From contig CALNAL010000060.1 of assembly GCA_937874445.1 (NCBI GenBank), positions 1 through 13,804 on the forward strand: DNA of 13,804 nucleotides, in the 5' to 3' direction. Below the pieces are notes generated by a model. The model was not told where the DNA came from, did not search any database, and saw only the letters and a list, made by a program, of their open reading frames with translations. Below, piece by piece: positions 5,912 through 13,804 of this stretch. This DNA is from an uncultured Acetobacteraceae bacterium (lineage in GTDB: Bacteria > Pseudomonadota > Alphaproteobacteria > Acetobacterales > Acetobacteraceae). Every line of letters starts with the position of its first letter. The first letter of the stretch is position 1. The translations under genes were made by a program, and so were the position numbers.

Positions 5912-7229
5912 CAGCCCTCCGGACTCCCTCGCCGAAGACTCCGGCGCCATCGAACGCAGCGCCATGGCCAAGCTGGCCTGGCGCCTGATGCCCTTTCTGA
6001 CCGTCGGCTACTTCCTGGCCTCGCTCGACCGCGTCAACGTCGGCTTCGCCGCGTTGCAGATGAACCAGGATCTCGGCCTGTCCGCAGCGGCTTTCGGCAT
6101 GGGGGCGGGACTGTTCTTCGTCTCCTATTGCCTGTTTGCCGTGCCCTGCAACGTGATGATGGTGCGCGTCGGCGCGCGGCGCTGGCTGTCGGTGGTGATG
6201 CTCGCCTGGGGCGTGCTGGCCTCGCTCACCTCGCTGGTGCAGGGCCAGTGGAGCTTCTATGGCGTGCGCTTCCTGCTCGGCATCGCCGAGGCCGGATTTT
6301 TCCCAGGCGTGATCTACTACTTCACCCTCTGGTTCCCGACGCAGCGGCGCAGCCGGGTGGTGGCCATCCTGATGATCGCCCTGCCGATCTCCAGCGTGCT
6401 GGGCTCGCCGCTCTCGGCCGCGCTCCTGCTCACCGACGGCTGGTTCGGCCTGCGCGGCTGGCACTGGCTGTTCATCGTGGAGGGCTTCCCGGCGGTGCTG
6501 ATGGGGCTCAGCCTGTCGCTGGTGCTGCCGGCCTCGATCCGCACGGCCCGCTTCCTGACGGAGGCCGAAAAGCGCTGGCTGGAAACCGAGGTCGCCCGCG
6601 AGCCGAAGGACACCACCATCAAGGCGGGACTCTCCTTCTGGCAGGTGCTGTGCAATCCGTACGTGCTGGCGCTGACCCTGGTCTACGTCGGCGCAACCTC
6701 GGTCACCAACGCGCTGTCGCTGTGGCAGCCGCAGATCATCAAGTCCTACAACCTCACCACCATGCAGGTGGGGCTGCTCAACTCGGTGCCCTTCGCCGTT
6801 GCCGCCGTGGCGATGTATCTGTGGGCCTCGCACTCCGACCGCACCCGCGAGCGCACGGTGCATACCGCCCTGCCGCTGGCGCTCGCCACGCTCGGGCTGG
6901 TCTGCACCCTCTTCGTGCACGGGCTCGCCCCGATGATCCTGGTGCTGTGCGTGGTCATCATGGCCGCCTCGATGGTCAAGGGCCCGTTCTGGGCGCTGGC
7001 CACGGAGATGCTGCCCTCGCACGTCTCCGCCACCGCGATCGGCCAGATCAATGCGCTGAACAACATCGGCGTCTTCTGCGCCACCTACGCGATCGGCTAC
7101 ATCCGCACCACGACCGGCAGCTTCGCCACCGCGCTCACCCCGCAGCTGGTGCTCACCGGCATCGCCTGCATCACCGCGCTGTGGCTCGGCCACGCCCGCG
7201 CCGCCCACCGGCGCGCCAGCGGGGGCTAA
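5904..7229 (+). CDS. MFS transporter, anion:cation symporter (ACS) family
   Basis: A 441-residue inner-membrane transporter with about 12 helices. ACS-family signatures are clear: LDRVNVGFAALQMNQDLGLS (41-60), the MVRVGARRWLS loop after helix 2 (86-96) and RFLLGIAEAGFFPGVIYYFTLWFPTQRRSR (122-151). Later, SHSDRTRER forms the second-half cytoplasmic loop. Members carry organic anions such as tartrate, glucarate/galactarate, phthalate or 4-hydroxyphenylacetate with protons. The ATG at 5904 has GGGAGAG (5889-5895) 8 bases upstream, and the gene overlaps the esterase by 8 bases, so both are expressed together under the IclR regulator. The acidic N-terminal 20 residues precede the first helix, as usual in this family. 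The exact substrate cannot be told. Confidence 0.9.
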   Translation: MPDSPPDSLAEDSGAIERSAMAKLAWRLMPFLTVGYFLASLDRVNVGFAALQMNQDLGLSAAAFGMGAGLFFVSYCLFAVPCNVMMVRVGARRWLSVVMLAWGVLASLTSLVQGQWSFYGVRFLLGIAEAGFFPGVIYYFTLWFPTQRRSRVVAILMIALPISSVLGSPLSAALLLTDGWFGLRGWHWLFIVEGFPAVLMGLSLSLVLPASIRTARFLTEAEKRWLETEVAREPKDTTIKAGLSFWQVLCNPYVLALTLVYVGATSVTNALSLWQPQIIKSYNLTTMQVGLLNSVPFAVAAVAMYLWASHSDRTRERTVHTALPLALATLGLVCTLFVHGLAPMILVLCVVIMAASMVKGPFWALATEMLPSHVSATAIGQINALNNIGVFCATYAIGYIRTTTGSFATALTPQLVLTGIACITALWLGHARAAHRRASGG

Positions 7230-7250
7230 GCAAGATAAGGCAAGGAAGGT

Positions 7251-7374
7251 GTTCTCCTTTCGGGAAAGGAGAACCAGGAAAGCTTTATCCTATAAGGGCT
7301 CCGCGCCTGGGTCAGACGCGGAGCCCAACGAACAAAAGTCCTTTTTGCTTCTTTTTCCTTCAGGAAAAAGAAGC
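7251..7374. repeat. Composite intergenic element of three perfect hairpins, ending in a terminator-like stem
   Basis: Between the convergent MFS and ABC operons lie three separate perfect inverted repeats. A: GTTCTCCTTT (7251-7260) / AAAGGAGAAC (7265-7274), loop CGGG. B: GGGCTCCGCG (7296-7305) / CGCGGAGCCC (7317-7326), loop 11 bases. C: GCTTCTTTTTCC (7347-7358) / GGAAAAAGAAGC (7363-7374), loop TTCA. The stretch is far richer in A+T than the genes around it. Its 'GGGCTCCGC ... GCTTCTTTTT ... AAAAAGAAGC' arrangement resembles dispersed intergenic elements I recall from Acetobacteraceae genomes; this resemblance is from memory. It probably terminates transcription from both sides. Confidence 0.7.
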
Positions 7375-7380
7375 CTTTCT
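7347..7380 (+). terminator. Bidirectional terminator-like hairpin between convergent operons
   Basis: A perfect 12-bp stem with a 4-base loop (TTCA on plus, TGAA on minus) lies 117 bases after the MFS stop and 30 bases beyond the last ATPase stop. On the plus strand it is followed by the pyrimidine-rich CTTTCT. The A/T-rich arms supply U-rich RNA on both strands. It is the best candidate for ending both convergent transcripts. Confidence 0.65.
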
Positions 7381-7403
7381 TCATTCCCGAAGTCGCGCCG
7401 CGC

Positions 7404-8410
7404 TCAGGCGGCCTGCGGCACCTCCCGGGGCACCTGGTCGAGGTGGCAGGCCATCACGTGCCCGGCGCTCGATCCGGGGGCCGCGCGCAGCTGCGGTTCC
7501 TCGACGCGGCAGCGGTCGAAGGCGAACGGGCAGCGCGTGTGGAAGCGGCAGCCGGAAGGCGGATGGATCGGGCTCGGAACGTCGCCGTGCAGGATGATGC
7601 GGTGGCGTTCCGCCTTGGGGTCGGGCACCGGCACGGCGGAGAGCAGCGCGCGCGTGTAGGGATGGTGCGGCGTCGAGAACAGCGTGCGCCGGTCTGCGAG
7701 TTCGACGATCTTGCCGAGATACATCACGGCGACGCGGTGGGTGATGTGCTCCACCACCGCGAGGTCGTGGCTGATGAACAGCAGCGCCAGTCCGAGTTCG
7801 TCCTGCAGATCGGAGAGCAGGTTGACGATCTGCGCCTTCACCGAGACGTCGAGCGCCGAGACCGCCTCGTCGCAGATGATGAGGTCCGAGCCGGGCGCCA
7901 GCGCGCGGGCGATGCCGATGCGCTGGCGCTGCCCGCCGGAGAACTCGTGGGGGAAGCGCCGCATGGCGTCGCGCGGCAGGCGCACCTTGTCCATCAGCTC
8001 GGCGACGCGGTCGTCGAGTTCGCTGCCGTGGGCGAGGCCGAAGTTGAGGATCGGCTCGGCGATCACGTCGCGCACGCGCTGGCGCGGGTTGAGCGAGGAG
8101 AACGGGTCCTGGAACACCACCTGCACGCGCCGGCGCATCGGGCGCAGCTGGCGGGGGGGCAGATTGTCCACCCGCTCGCCGTCGAGCCACACCTCGCCGT
8201 CGGTGATGGGGAACAGCCGCAGGATCGACTTGCCGACGGTGGACTTGCCGCAGCCGGACTCGCCCACCAGCGAGAGGGTCTCGCCCTTGGCGATGTCGAA
8301 GGTCACGCCATCGACGGCATAGACGTAGCCGGTGGTTCCGCCGAGCAGTCCGCCATGCAGGGGAAAGTGCTTCTTGAGGGCATTCACCTCGAGAAGCTTG
8401 GGGGTCCTGT

Positions 8411-8414
<4 letters not shown>
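7404..8414 (-). CDS. ABC transporter ATP-binding protein, DppF/OppF family
   Basis: A 336-residue ATPase of the dipeptide/oligopeptide importer class. It has Walker A GESGCGKS (51-58), Q-loop FQDP (Q102), signature FSGGQRQR (158-165), Walker B LIICDE (178-183) and switch His216. The C-terminal oligopeptide extension contains HPYTRALLSAVP (251-262) and SGCRFHTRCPFAFDRC. Cys289, 295, 302 and 323 follow the spacing of the four-cysteine cluster seen in this family. The ATG at 8414 overlaps the preceding stop as ATGA (8411-8414) and has GGAGG a few bases upstream. The frame extends further upstream to 8540, but only inside the partner gene. It would pair with the DppD-type ATPase as a heterodimer on the cytosolic face and power uptake. 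The gene is last in the operon. Confidence 0.92.
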
Positions 8415-9409
<995 letters not shown>

Positions 9410-9413
9410 CTGC

Positions 9414-10379
9414 TCAGATCCTCTTGGCCAGGCGCGGGTCGAGGGCGTCGCGCAGCCCGTCGCCGAGCAGGTTCACCGCCAGCACGGTGATCGAGAGGAA
9501 CACCGCGGGGAAGAACACGATATAGGGCTTGACCTGCCAGAGCGCGCGGCCCTCGGCCATGATGTTGCCCCAGGAGGGAATGATCGGCGGCGTGCCGGCG
9601 CCGATGAAGCTGAGGATGGCCTCCGAGATCATCGCCGCGGCGCAGATGAAGGTGGCCTGCACGGTGAGCGGTGCCAGCGTGTTGGGCAGGATGTGCTTGA
9701 TGATGATCTTGGGCGTGCGCGTGCCCGAGGCGATGGCCGCCTCCACGTAGGGCTGCTCGCGCAGGCTCAGCACCACGCCGCGCACCAGCCGCGAGACGCG
9801 CGGCACCTCGGCGATGGTGATGGCGATGATGACGTTGCGCACCGAGCCCCGCGTCAGCGCCATCAGCGCGATGGCGAGCAGGATGGAGGGGATCGACATC
9901 ATGCCGTCCATGATCCGCATGATCACGGCATCGAGCCAGCGCACGAAGCCGGAGACCAGGCCGATCACCATGCCCACCACGGCAGAGAAGAAGGCCACCG
10001 CGAAGCCGACGATCAGCGAGACGCGGGTGCCGTAGAGCACGCGCGAATAGACGTCGCGCCCGAGCATATCGGTGCCGAACCAGTACTGCACGGCGGGCGG
10101 ATGGCGTCCGCCGGCGAACCAGTAGGAGAGCCAGGCGATGAGGTCGGGCGGCGGCCGGGTGCGCCGCGCCGGGGCCAGGGCCGTCGGATCGACGGTGCCG
10201 AGCCAGGGCGCGAAGATGGCCATGGCCACGACCAGCGCGAGCAGCAGCCCGCCGAAGGCCATGGTCGGGTGGCGATAGACGACGGTGCCGACGCGGCCGC
10301 GCTCCTTGCGCGGGGGCAGCACCTCGGGAAGGTCTGGCGCCGCAACGATTCCCGCGACGGAAGGTTCGGAGGTGCTCAA
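9414..10379 (-). CDS. ABC transporter permease, DppC/OppC family
   Basis: A 321-residue membrane permease with an OppC-type N-terminal cytoplasmic segment and first helix (about 38-60). A periplasmic stretch leads to FGTDMLGRDVYSRVLYGTRVSL (101-122), the classic DppC landmark. Five further helices and the EAA coupling loop YVEAAIASGTRTPKIIIKHILPN (211-233) follow. The periplasmic part between helix 1 and GTD is a little longer than in many relatives (RRTRPPPDLIAWLSYWFAGGRHPPAV). The start codon is TTG at 10379, overlapping the upstream stop as TTGA (10376-10379), with GAGGA about 7 bases before it. No ATG occurs before Met40, which is already at the first helix. The protein forms the membrane channel with the DppB-type partner. 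Confidence 0.9.
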   Translation of the reverse strand: MSTSEPSVAGIVAAPDLPEVLPPRKERGRVGTVVYRHPTMAFGGLLLALVVAMAIFAPWLGTVDPTALAPARRTRPPPDLIAWLSYWFAGGRHPPAVQYWFGTDMLGRDVYSRVLYGTRVSLIVGFAVAFFSAVVGMVIGLVSGFVRWLDAVIMRIMDGMMSIPSILLAIALMALTRGSVRNVIIAITIAEVPRVSRLVRGVVLSLREQPYVEAAIASGTRTPKIIIKHILPNTLAPLTVQATFICAAAMISEAILSFIGAGTPPIIPSWGNIMAEGRALWQVKPYIVFFPAVFLSITVLAVNLLGDGLRDALDPRLAKRI

Positions 10380-11317
10380 TAGCGGATCCTCGGATCGAAG
10401 ACGGTGTAGAGCAGGTCAACGCCGAGGTTGACCAGCACGTAGATGAACGAGAACAGCAGCACGACGCCCTGGATCACCGGGTAGTCGCGCCGGAGGATGG
10501 CATCCACCACCAGCCGCCCCACGCCGGGAATGGCAAACACGCTTTCGGTCACCACCGCGCCGCCGATCAGCCCGGCGATGCCCAGCCCGATGACGGTGAC
10601 GATCGGCACGGCGGCATTCTTGAGCGCGTGCTCGAAGAGGATGGCGAGCTGCCCGACGCCCTTGGACTTGGCGGTGCGCACGTAGTCCTGGTTGAGCACC
10701 TCCATCATGGTGGCCCGCGTGATGCGTGCGATCAGCGCGATATAGGCGCTGCCGAGGGTGACGGCAGGCAGGGCGAGATTGGCGAGCCAGGGGCGCAGGC
10801 CGTCGGCGATCGGCGTGTAGCCCTGCACTGGCAGCCAGTCGAGCTTGAGCGCGAAGCCCCAGGCCAGCAGGTAGCCGACCACGAACACCGGGATGGAGAA
10901 GCCGGCCACGGCCAGCACCATCACGATGCGATCGATCCACCCGCCATGCTTCCAGGCGGCGACCACCCCCATCGGCACGGCGATGACGATGGAGAACACC
11001 AGGGTGAGCACCATTAGCGAGAGGGTGGGTTCGATGCGCTGCGCGATCATTTTCGTGACCGGCAGCGAGGTGAAGATGGAGGTGCCGAGGTCGCCCCGGA
11101 GCACGCGCCACACCCAGTCCCCGAAACGGATCACGAAGGGCTGGTCGAGCCCCAGGGAAAGCCGGATGCGCGCGATATCGGCCGGGGTGGCCTGGTCGCC
11201 GGCGATGATCGCCGCCGGATCGCCGGGGGCAATGTAGAGCAGGCTGAAGACGAACAACGCCACCACCGCCATGACGGGGATGGTAGCCACGATGCGCCGC
11301 ACGGCGTAGGCGAACAT
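10376..11317 (-). CDS. ABC transporter permease, DppB/OppB family
   Basis: A 313-residue permease with the standard DppB order. The first helix is followed by IAPGDPAAIIAG (29-40), then LRGDLGTSIFTSLPVTKMI (73-91), further helices, and the EAA coupling loop YVRTAKSKGVGQLAILFEHALKN (212-234). IPGVGRLVVDAILRRDYPVIQG and a final VDLLYTVFDPRIRY complete the pattern. The ATG at 11317 is the natural N-terminus of this family (MFAYAVRRI). It lies 69 bases after the binding-protein gene, a gap holding a stable hairpin. It overlaps the next permease by 4 bases. Family and role are clear; the substrate is not. Confidence 0.92.
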   Translation of the reverse strand: MFAYAVRRIVATIPVMAVVALFVFSLLYIAPGDPAAIIAGDQATPADIARIRLSLGLDQPFVIRFGDWVWRVLRGDLGTSIFTSLPVTKMIAQRIEPTLSLMVLTLVFSIVIAVPMGVVAAWKHGGWIDRIVMVLAVAGFSIPVFVVGYLLAWGFALKLDWLPVQGYTPIADGLRPWLANLALPAVTLGSAYIALIARITRATMMEVLNQDYVRTAKSKGVGQLAILFEHALKNAAVPIVTVIGLGIAGLIGGAVVTESVFAIPGVGRLVVDAILRRDYPVIQGVVLLFSFIYVLVNLGVDLLYTVFDPRIRY

Positions 11318-11348
11318 GCCCTCGGTCTCTTTCCTCGCTGTTCCCTCG

Positions 11349-11373
11349 CCCGGAGAGCGAATCGCTCCCCGGG
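11349..11373 (-). terminator. Intercistronic hairpin between binding-protein and permease genes
   Basis: A nearly perfect inverted repeat spans 25 bases (CCCGGAGAGCGA / TCGCTCCCCGGG on the plus strand around one A, with one G-U pair on the minus-strand RNA). It lies in the 69-base gap after the binding-protein stop. There is no T-run, so it is more likely a partial attenuator or mRNA-stabilising stem, which would keep the binding protein in excess over the membrane components, than a full terminator. Confidence 0.6.
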
Positions 11374-11386
11374 GTGGGAATCTCGG

Positions 11387-12982
11387 TTACGCCTTCTGCA
11401 CGCCCCAGAAAACCGGGAACGGTGCCTTTACCACACCCGAGACGTTGTTGCGCCAGGCCTGGTAGATCTGGAAGAATCCGGTCGGCACGTAGGTGACGTT
11501 CTCGCAGGAGGCGATGTTGATGTTGTCGATCGCCTTCTTCTCGGCGGCCGCGTCGGGAGCGGCATACCACGAGGCGATGCCGTCCTGCACCTTCTGCGAG
11601 GAGGGCCATCCGAACCACGCCTTGTCGCCGCCGGCGTCGAGGGCGGTGTAGGAGGCGGGGTTCACGCAGTCGGCGCCGGCGTGCCAGGTATGGAAGACGT
11701 TCCATCCCCCCTGGCTCGGCGGGTCCTTCTTGGCGCGGCGGGCGCCGACGGTGCCCCAGTCGGCGGCGACGTAGTCCACGTTGAAGCCGAGCTTGGTCAG
11801 CAGCGCCTGCGAGACGTCGCCCATCGCCTTGGTCAGGGGAACGTCGGAGGTCACCAGCAGCGTCACCTTGGCGCCGGTCGCGCCGGCCTCGGCGATCAGC
11901 TTCCTGGCCCCCTCGAAGTCGCGCTTGCCATTGAGCAGTTCGGCCCCGGCCTCGGTGTAGAAGGGCGCCCCATAGGTGAAGAAGCCGCCCTGGTGCTTCC
12001 AGATATTGGTGTCGTCGCCCATGGCCGCCTGCATGTATTCGGCCTGGTCGAGCGTCATCATGATGGCGCGGCGCACCCGCACGTCGTTGAACGGGGGCTG
12101 CAGGTGGTTCATGCGGAACGTGCCGATATTCCCGTAGGAATCGCCGATATCGACCTTGATCTTGGCATTCTGCTTGAGCAGGGGAACGAGGTCGGTCAGC
12201 GGCGTCTCCACCCAGTCCACCTCGCCGTTCTGCAACGCGGCGCCGGCGGTGGCGGGGTCCATCACCACCCACTCGACTCGGTCGAGCATCACCTTCTTGC
12301 CGCCGGAGAGCCACTCGCCGGGCTCGGAGCGGGGCTGGTAGTCGGGGTTCTTCTCGAACACGGCCTTGGCGCCGGGCACCCATTCGGCCTTGTTGAACTT
12401 GAACGGCCCGGAGCCGACGTATTCGCTGACCAGCTTGAACGGGTCGGTCCGGGCGATGCGCTCGGGCATGATCAGGCAGGTCGGCGAGGCGCTCTTGCCG
12501 AGGGCGAACAGCATCTTGGGGAAGGGCGACTTCAGCTTGAGGCGGAAGGTGCGGTCGTCGATCACCTCGGCGGCGTCGAGGCGGGCGGCGATCATCTGCC
12601 CCATGGTGTCGCGCACCGCCCAGCGCTTGATGGAGGCGATGCAGTCCTTGGCCAGCACCGGCTCGCCGTCATGGAACTTCAGCCCGGGGCGCAGCTTGAA
12701 GGTCCAGGTCTTGAACGCGGCATCGACCTCGTGGCCCTCGCACATCTGCGGCTTGGGTTCGAAGCGGGCATTCACGCCGTAGAGGGTCTCCCAGATCATC
12801 ACGGCGGCGTTGCGCACGACGTACTGGGTGCCGGCCACGGCATCGAGGCTGGAGAGGTTGGCCTGCGGCACGAAGCGCAGCACCTTGCTGCCCTGGGCGC
12901 GGGCGATATGGGGAAGGGCCAGTCCTCCGGTCAGGGCCAGCCCTGTGGCGGAGGCGGTTTGCAGGAACGCACGACGCTTCAT
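11387..12982 (-). CDS. ABC transporter substrate-binding protein, family 5 (SBP_bac_5, DppA/OppA-like)
   Basis: A 531-residue exported solute receptor. The N-terminus MKRRAFLQTASATGLALTGG has a twin-arginine signal (RRAFLQ), a hydrophobic stretch and a probable cleavage after ARA (residue 29), so Tat export to the periplasm is likely. The mature part has the family 5 pattern: FEPKPQMCEGHEVDAAFKTWTFKLRPGLKFHDGEPVLAKDCIASIKRW, GSGPFKFNKAEWVPG, NHLQPPFNDVRVRRAIMMTLDQAEYM and FEGARKLIAEAG. The ATG at 12982 is preceded by GGAGAAGG at good spacing. It is first in the operon, the usual place for the receptor. Family 5 proteins bind peptides, nickel, opines, glutathione or sugars, and sequence alone does not choose between them. 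Confidence 0.92.
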   Translation of the reverse strand: MKRRAFLQTASATGLALTGGLALPHIARAQGSKVLRFVPQANLSSLDAVAGTQYVVRNAAVMIWETLYGVNARFEPKPQMCEGHEVDAAFKTWTFKLRPGLKFHDGEPVLAKDCIASIKRWAVRDTMGQMIAARLDAAEVIDDRTFRLKLKSPFPKMLFALGKSASPTCLIMPERIARTDPFKLVSEYVGSGPFKFNKAEWVPGAKAVFEKNPDYQPRSEPGEWLSGGKKVMLDRVEWVVMDPATAGAALQNGEVDWVETPLTDLVPLLKQNAKIKVDIGDSYGNIGTFRMNHLQPPFNDVRVRRAIMMTLDQAEYMQAAMGDDTNIWKHQGGFFTYGAPFYTEAGAELLNGKRDFEGARKLIAEAGATGAKVTLLVTSDVPLTKAMGDVSQALLTKLGFNVDYVAADWGTVGARRAKKDPPSQGGWNVFHTWHAGADCVNPASYTALDAGGDKAWFGWPSSQKVQDGIASWYAAPDAAAEKKAIDNINIASCENVTYVPTGFFQIYQAWRNNVSGVVKAPFPVFWGVQKA

Positions 12983-13244
12983 CGCTCAGCCTTCTCCATG
13001 ACAGGCAGCACTGCGGCCCCATGCCGCAGGCTTGGGAGGTTGCCCAGCAAGCAGGCAACCAGATCCTCTTGCGGAAGCGCGAGCGGCAATTTCGTGCCGC
13101 ATCCGGCGCCGGACAGACGGTTCCGTCCCGATCCGCCCGGAGCCATGCAAGCGACAGGCCACCCCGCGCGCACGCCGTGTTGCCCGCCCCGGAGGGGGCG
13201 CTCTCTTCCCAAGCCGCGGCGGCTGGGCTAGTTCGGGACCCCTG
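12983..13244. promoter_or_regulatory. Divergent promoter region between the ABC operon and the GtrA-like gene
   Basis: These 262 bases lie between divergent start codons and should hold the ABC operon promoter and possibly that of the GtrA-like gene. I see no strong -35/-10 pair. Two dyads stand out: GGTTGCC-N9-GGCAACC (13038-13060), about 55-80 bases upstream of the binding-protein start, and GCGGCA-N6-TGCCGC (13083-13100). Either could be an operator or part of a leader hairpin. No convincing gene is seen in the interval, although one frame stays open through most of it. Confidence 0.45.
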
Positions 13245-13676
13245 ATGGAATCCCTGCTTCTGCACTGCCTGCCCCGCCGTCTGCACGGCCGGGTTGCGCT
13301 GCTGGCCCAGTTCCTGCGCTTCGGCACCGTCGGCACGTTCGGCTTCGTGGTGGACACCGCCACGGTCTACGCGCTGCGGGGAACGCTCGGACTGTACGGC
13401 GCGGGGGCGGCGGCCTATCTGACGGCGGCCAGTGCCAATTGGCTGTGCAATCGCCTGTGGACCTTCCGCGGCCACGGGCACGGCCCGGCGCACCGCCAGT
13501 GGCTGGTTTTCCTGGCGACCAATTTTCTCGGCTTCCTGCTCAACCGGGGCACCTATGCGCTGCTGGTCACCTTCAGCGCCCTGTGCGCCGCCCAGCCGGT
13601 GTGGGCGGTGGCGGCGGGATCGCTGACCGGCATGTTCCTCAATTTCCACCTCTCGCGCTCGGTGGTGTTCCGCTGA
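13245..13676 (+). CDS. GtrA-like small membrane protein
   Basis: A 143-residue protein with four predicted membrane helices, the length and layout of the GtrA family. Landmarks are FLRFGTVGTFGFVVDTATVYAL (23-44), the SANWLCNRLWTFR loop (63-75) and the C-terminal NFHLSRSVVFR (133-143). GtrA-like proteins are thought to help move undecaprenyl-linked sugars across the inner membrane for O-antigen, teichoic acid or arabinogalactan decoration. The ATG at 13245 is preferred since CGGGA lies six bases before it and the family begins there; the upstream open frame is low-complexity and has no ATG. It is followed at once by a gene for a secreted product, possibly in the same cell-envelope operon extending beyond the window. 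Confidence 0.87.
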   Translation: MESLLLHCLPRRLHGRVALLAQFLRFGTVGTFGFVVDTATVYALRGTLGLYGAGAAAYLTAASANWLCNRLWTFRGHGHGPAHRQWLVFLATNFLGFLLNRGTYALLVTFSALCAAQPVWAVAAGSLTGMFLNFHLSRSVVFR

Positions 13677-13690
13677 TGCGCCCCCCGCTG

Positions 13691-13720
13691 CTCCGGTCCC
13701 TGCGGCCCCGGTCCCTGCGG
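13691..13720 (+). repeat. Tandem 15-bp repeat between the GtrA-like gene and the next gene
   Basis: (C/T)CCGGTCCCTGCGG-type units at 13691-13705 and 13706-13720 differ by one base, and a decayed third copy starts at 13721. If read from an alternative in-frame ATG at 13676, each unit would encode five residues of an Arg/Leu-rich leader, which is why the later start at 13742 is preferred. Confidence 0.5.
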
Positions 13721-13741
13721 CTCCGGTTCGGGAGATCTTCC

Positions 13742-13804
13742 ATGAGTGCCAAGCTGCCCCTCCTCGCGCTGCTCGCCCTTCTGGCGCCTGCCGTCCCGCG
13801 CCCC
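13742..13804 (+). CDS. Start of an exported protein, 3' truncated by window edge
   Basis: Only 21 codons are visible: MSAKLPLLALLALLAPAVPRP, a lysine followed by a leucine/alanine-rich stretch and a proline break, typical of a Sec signal peptide. GGGAG (13730-13734) lies seven bases before the ATG, which supports this start over the in-frame ATG at 13676 that overlaps the GtrA-like stop. The mature product is outside the window and cannot be identified. The short gap of 65 bases suggests co-transcription with the GtrA-like gene. Confidence 0.55.
   Translation, partial: MSAKLPLLALLALLAPAVPRP

Noticed and set aside
7230..7403. Insertion sequence or CRISPR remnant in the AT-rich intergenic island
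   Set aside because: The inverted repeats are three separate hairpins with different arms, not a pair of terminal repeats or a repeat-spacer array. There is no transposase or target-site duplication.
11681..13231. 516-residue plus-strand frame antisense to the binding protein
   Set aside because: Gly/His/Leu-rich shadow with no domain. The minus strand holds a complete family 5 binding protein with a signal peptide.
13032..13244. 71-residue N-terminal extension of the GtrA-like protein
   Set aside because: No ATG, Arg/Pro-rich and low-complexity, and GtrA proteins normally begin just before the first helix. It may simply be open by base composition.

Overview
The window is GC-rich DNA with short intergenic gaps and GTG/TTG as well as ATG starts, from a free-living proteobacterium. 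The protein families and an AT-rich hairpin element between convergent operons (7251-7374) suggest an alphaproteobacterium, probably Acetobacteraceae/Rhodospirillales. That placement is an inference from memory, not a measured assignment. I see no rRNA, tRNA, CRISPR array, transposase, integrase or phage gene.

Layout from left to right: (1) the 3' end of a ketopantoate-reductase-like gene (+, 1-402). (2) A CdaR-type sugar-diacid regulator (-, 425-1585), divergent from a GntP-family carboxylate permease (+, 1811-3151) followed closely by a metallo-beta-lactamase-fold protein (+, 3162-3986). A strong hairpin terminator ends this unit (4016-4050). (3) An IclR-type regulator (+, 4162-4899), a Ser-Glu-His esterase of the Alcaligenes esterase-713 type (+, 4910-5911) and an ACS-type MFS anion transporter (+, 5904-7229), as one tight operon. 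(4) A composite three-hairpin intergenic element (7251-7374). (5) A complete peptide/nickel-type ABC importer on the minus strand, in transcription order binding protein, two permeases and two ATPases (12982 down to 7404). (6) A divergent small GtrA-like membrane protein (+, 13245-13676) and the first codons of an exported protein running off the right edge.

The window reads as three adjacent small-molecule uptake modules. Two are regulator + transporter + hydrolase sets: CdaR with GntP and MBL-fold, and IclR with esterase and MFS. The third is an ABC importer with no linked regulator. The substrates cannot be read from sequence. The families point to hydroxy- or sugar-acids for the first, an ester or lactone of an organic acid for the second, and peptides or similar solutes for the third.

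The most distinctive non-coding signals are a perfect 17-bp palindrome at the cdaR 5' end (1598-1614) and two tandem GTTCC-N7-GGAAC palindromes exactly 20 bp apart just before iclR (4114-4150). Both look like autoregulatory operators. I found no evidence for a radically new system. The best candidates for something undescribed are the two regulator/transporter/hydrolase cassettes and their operators.
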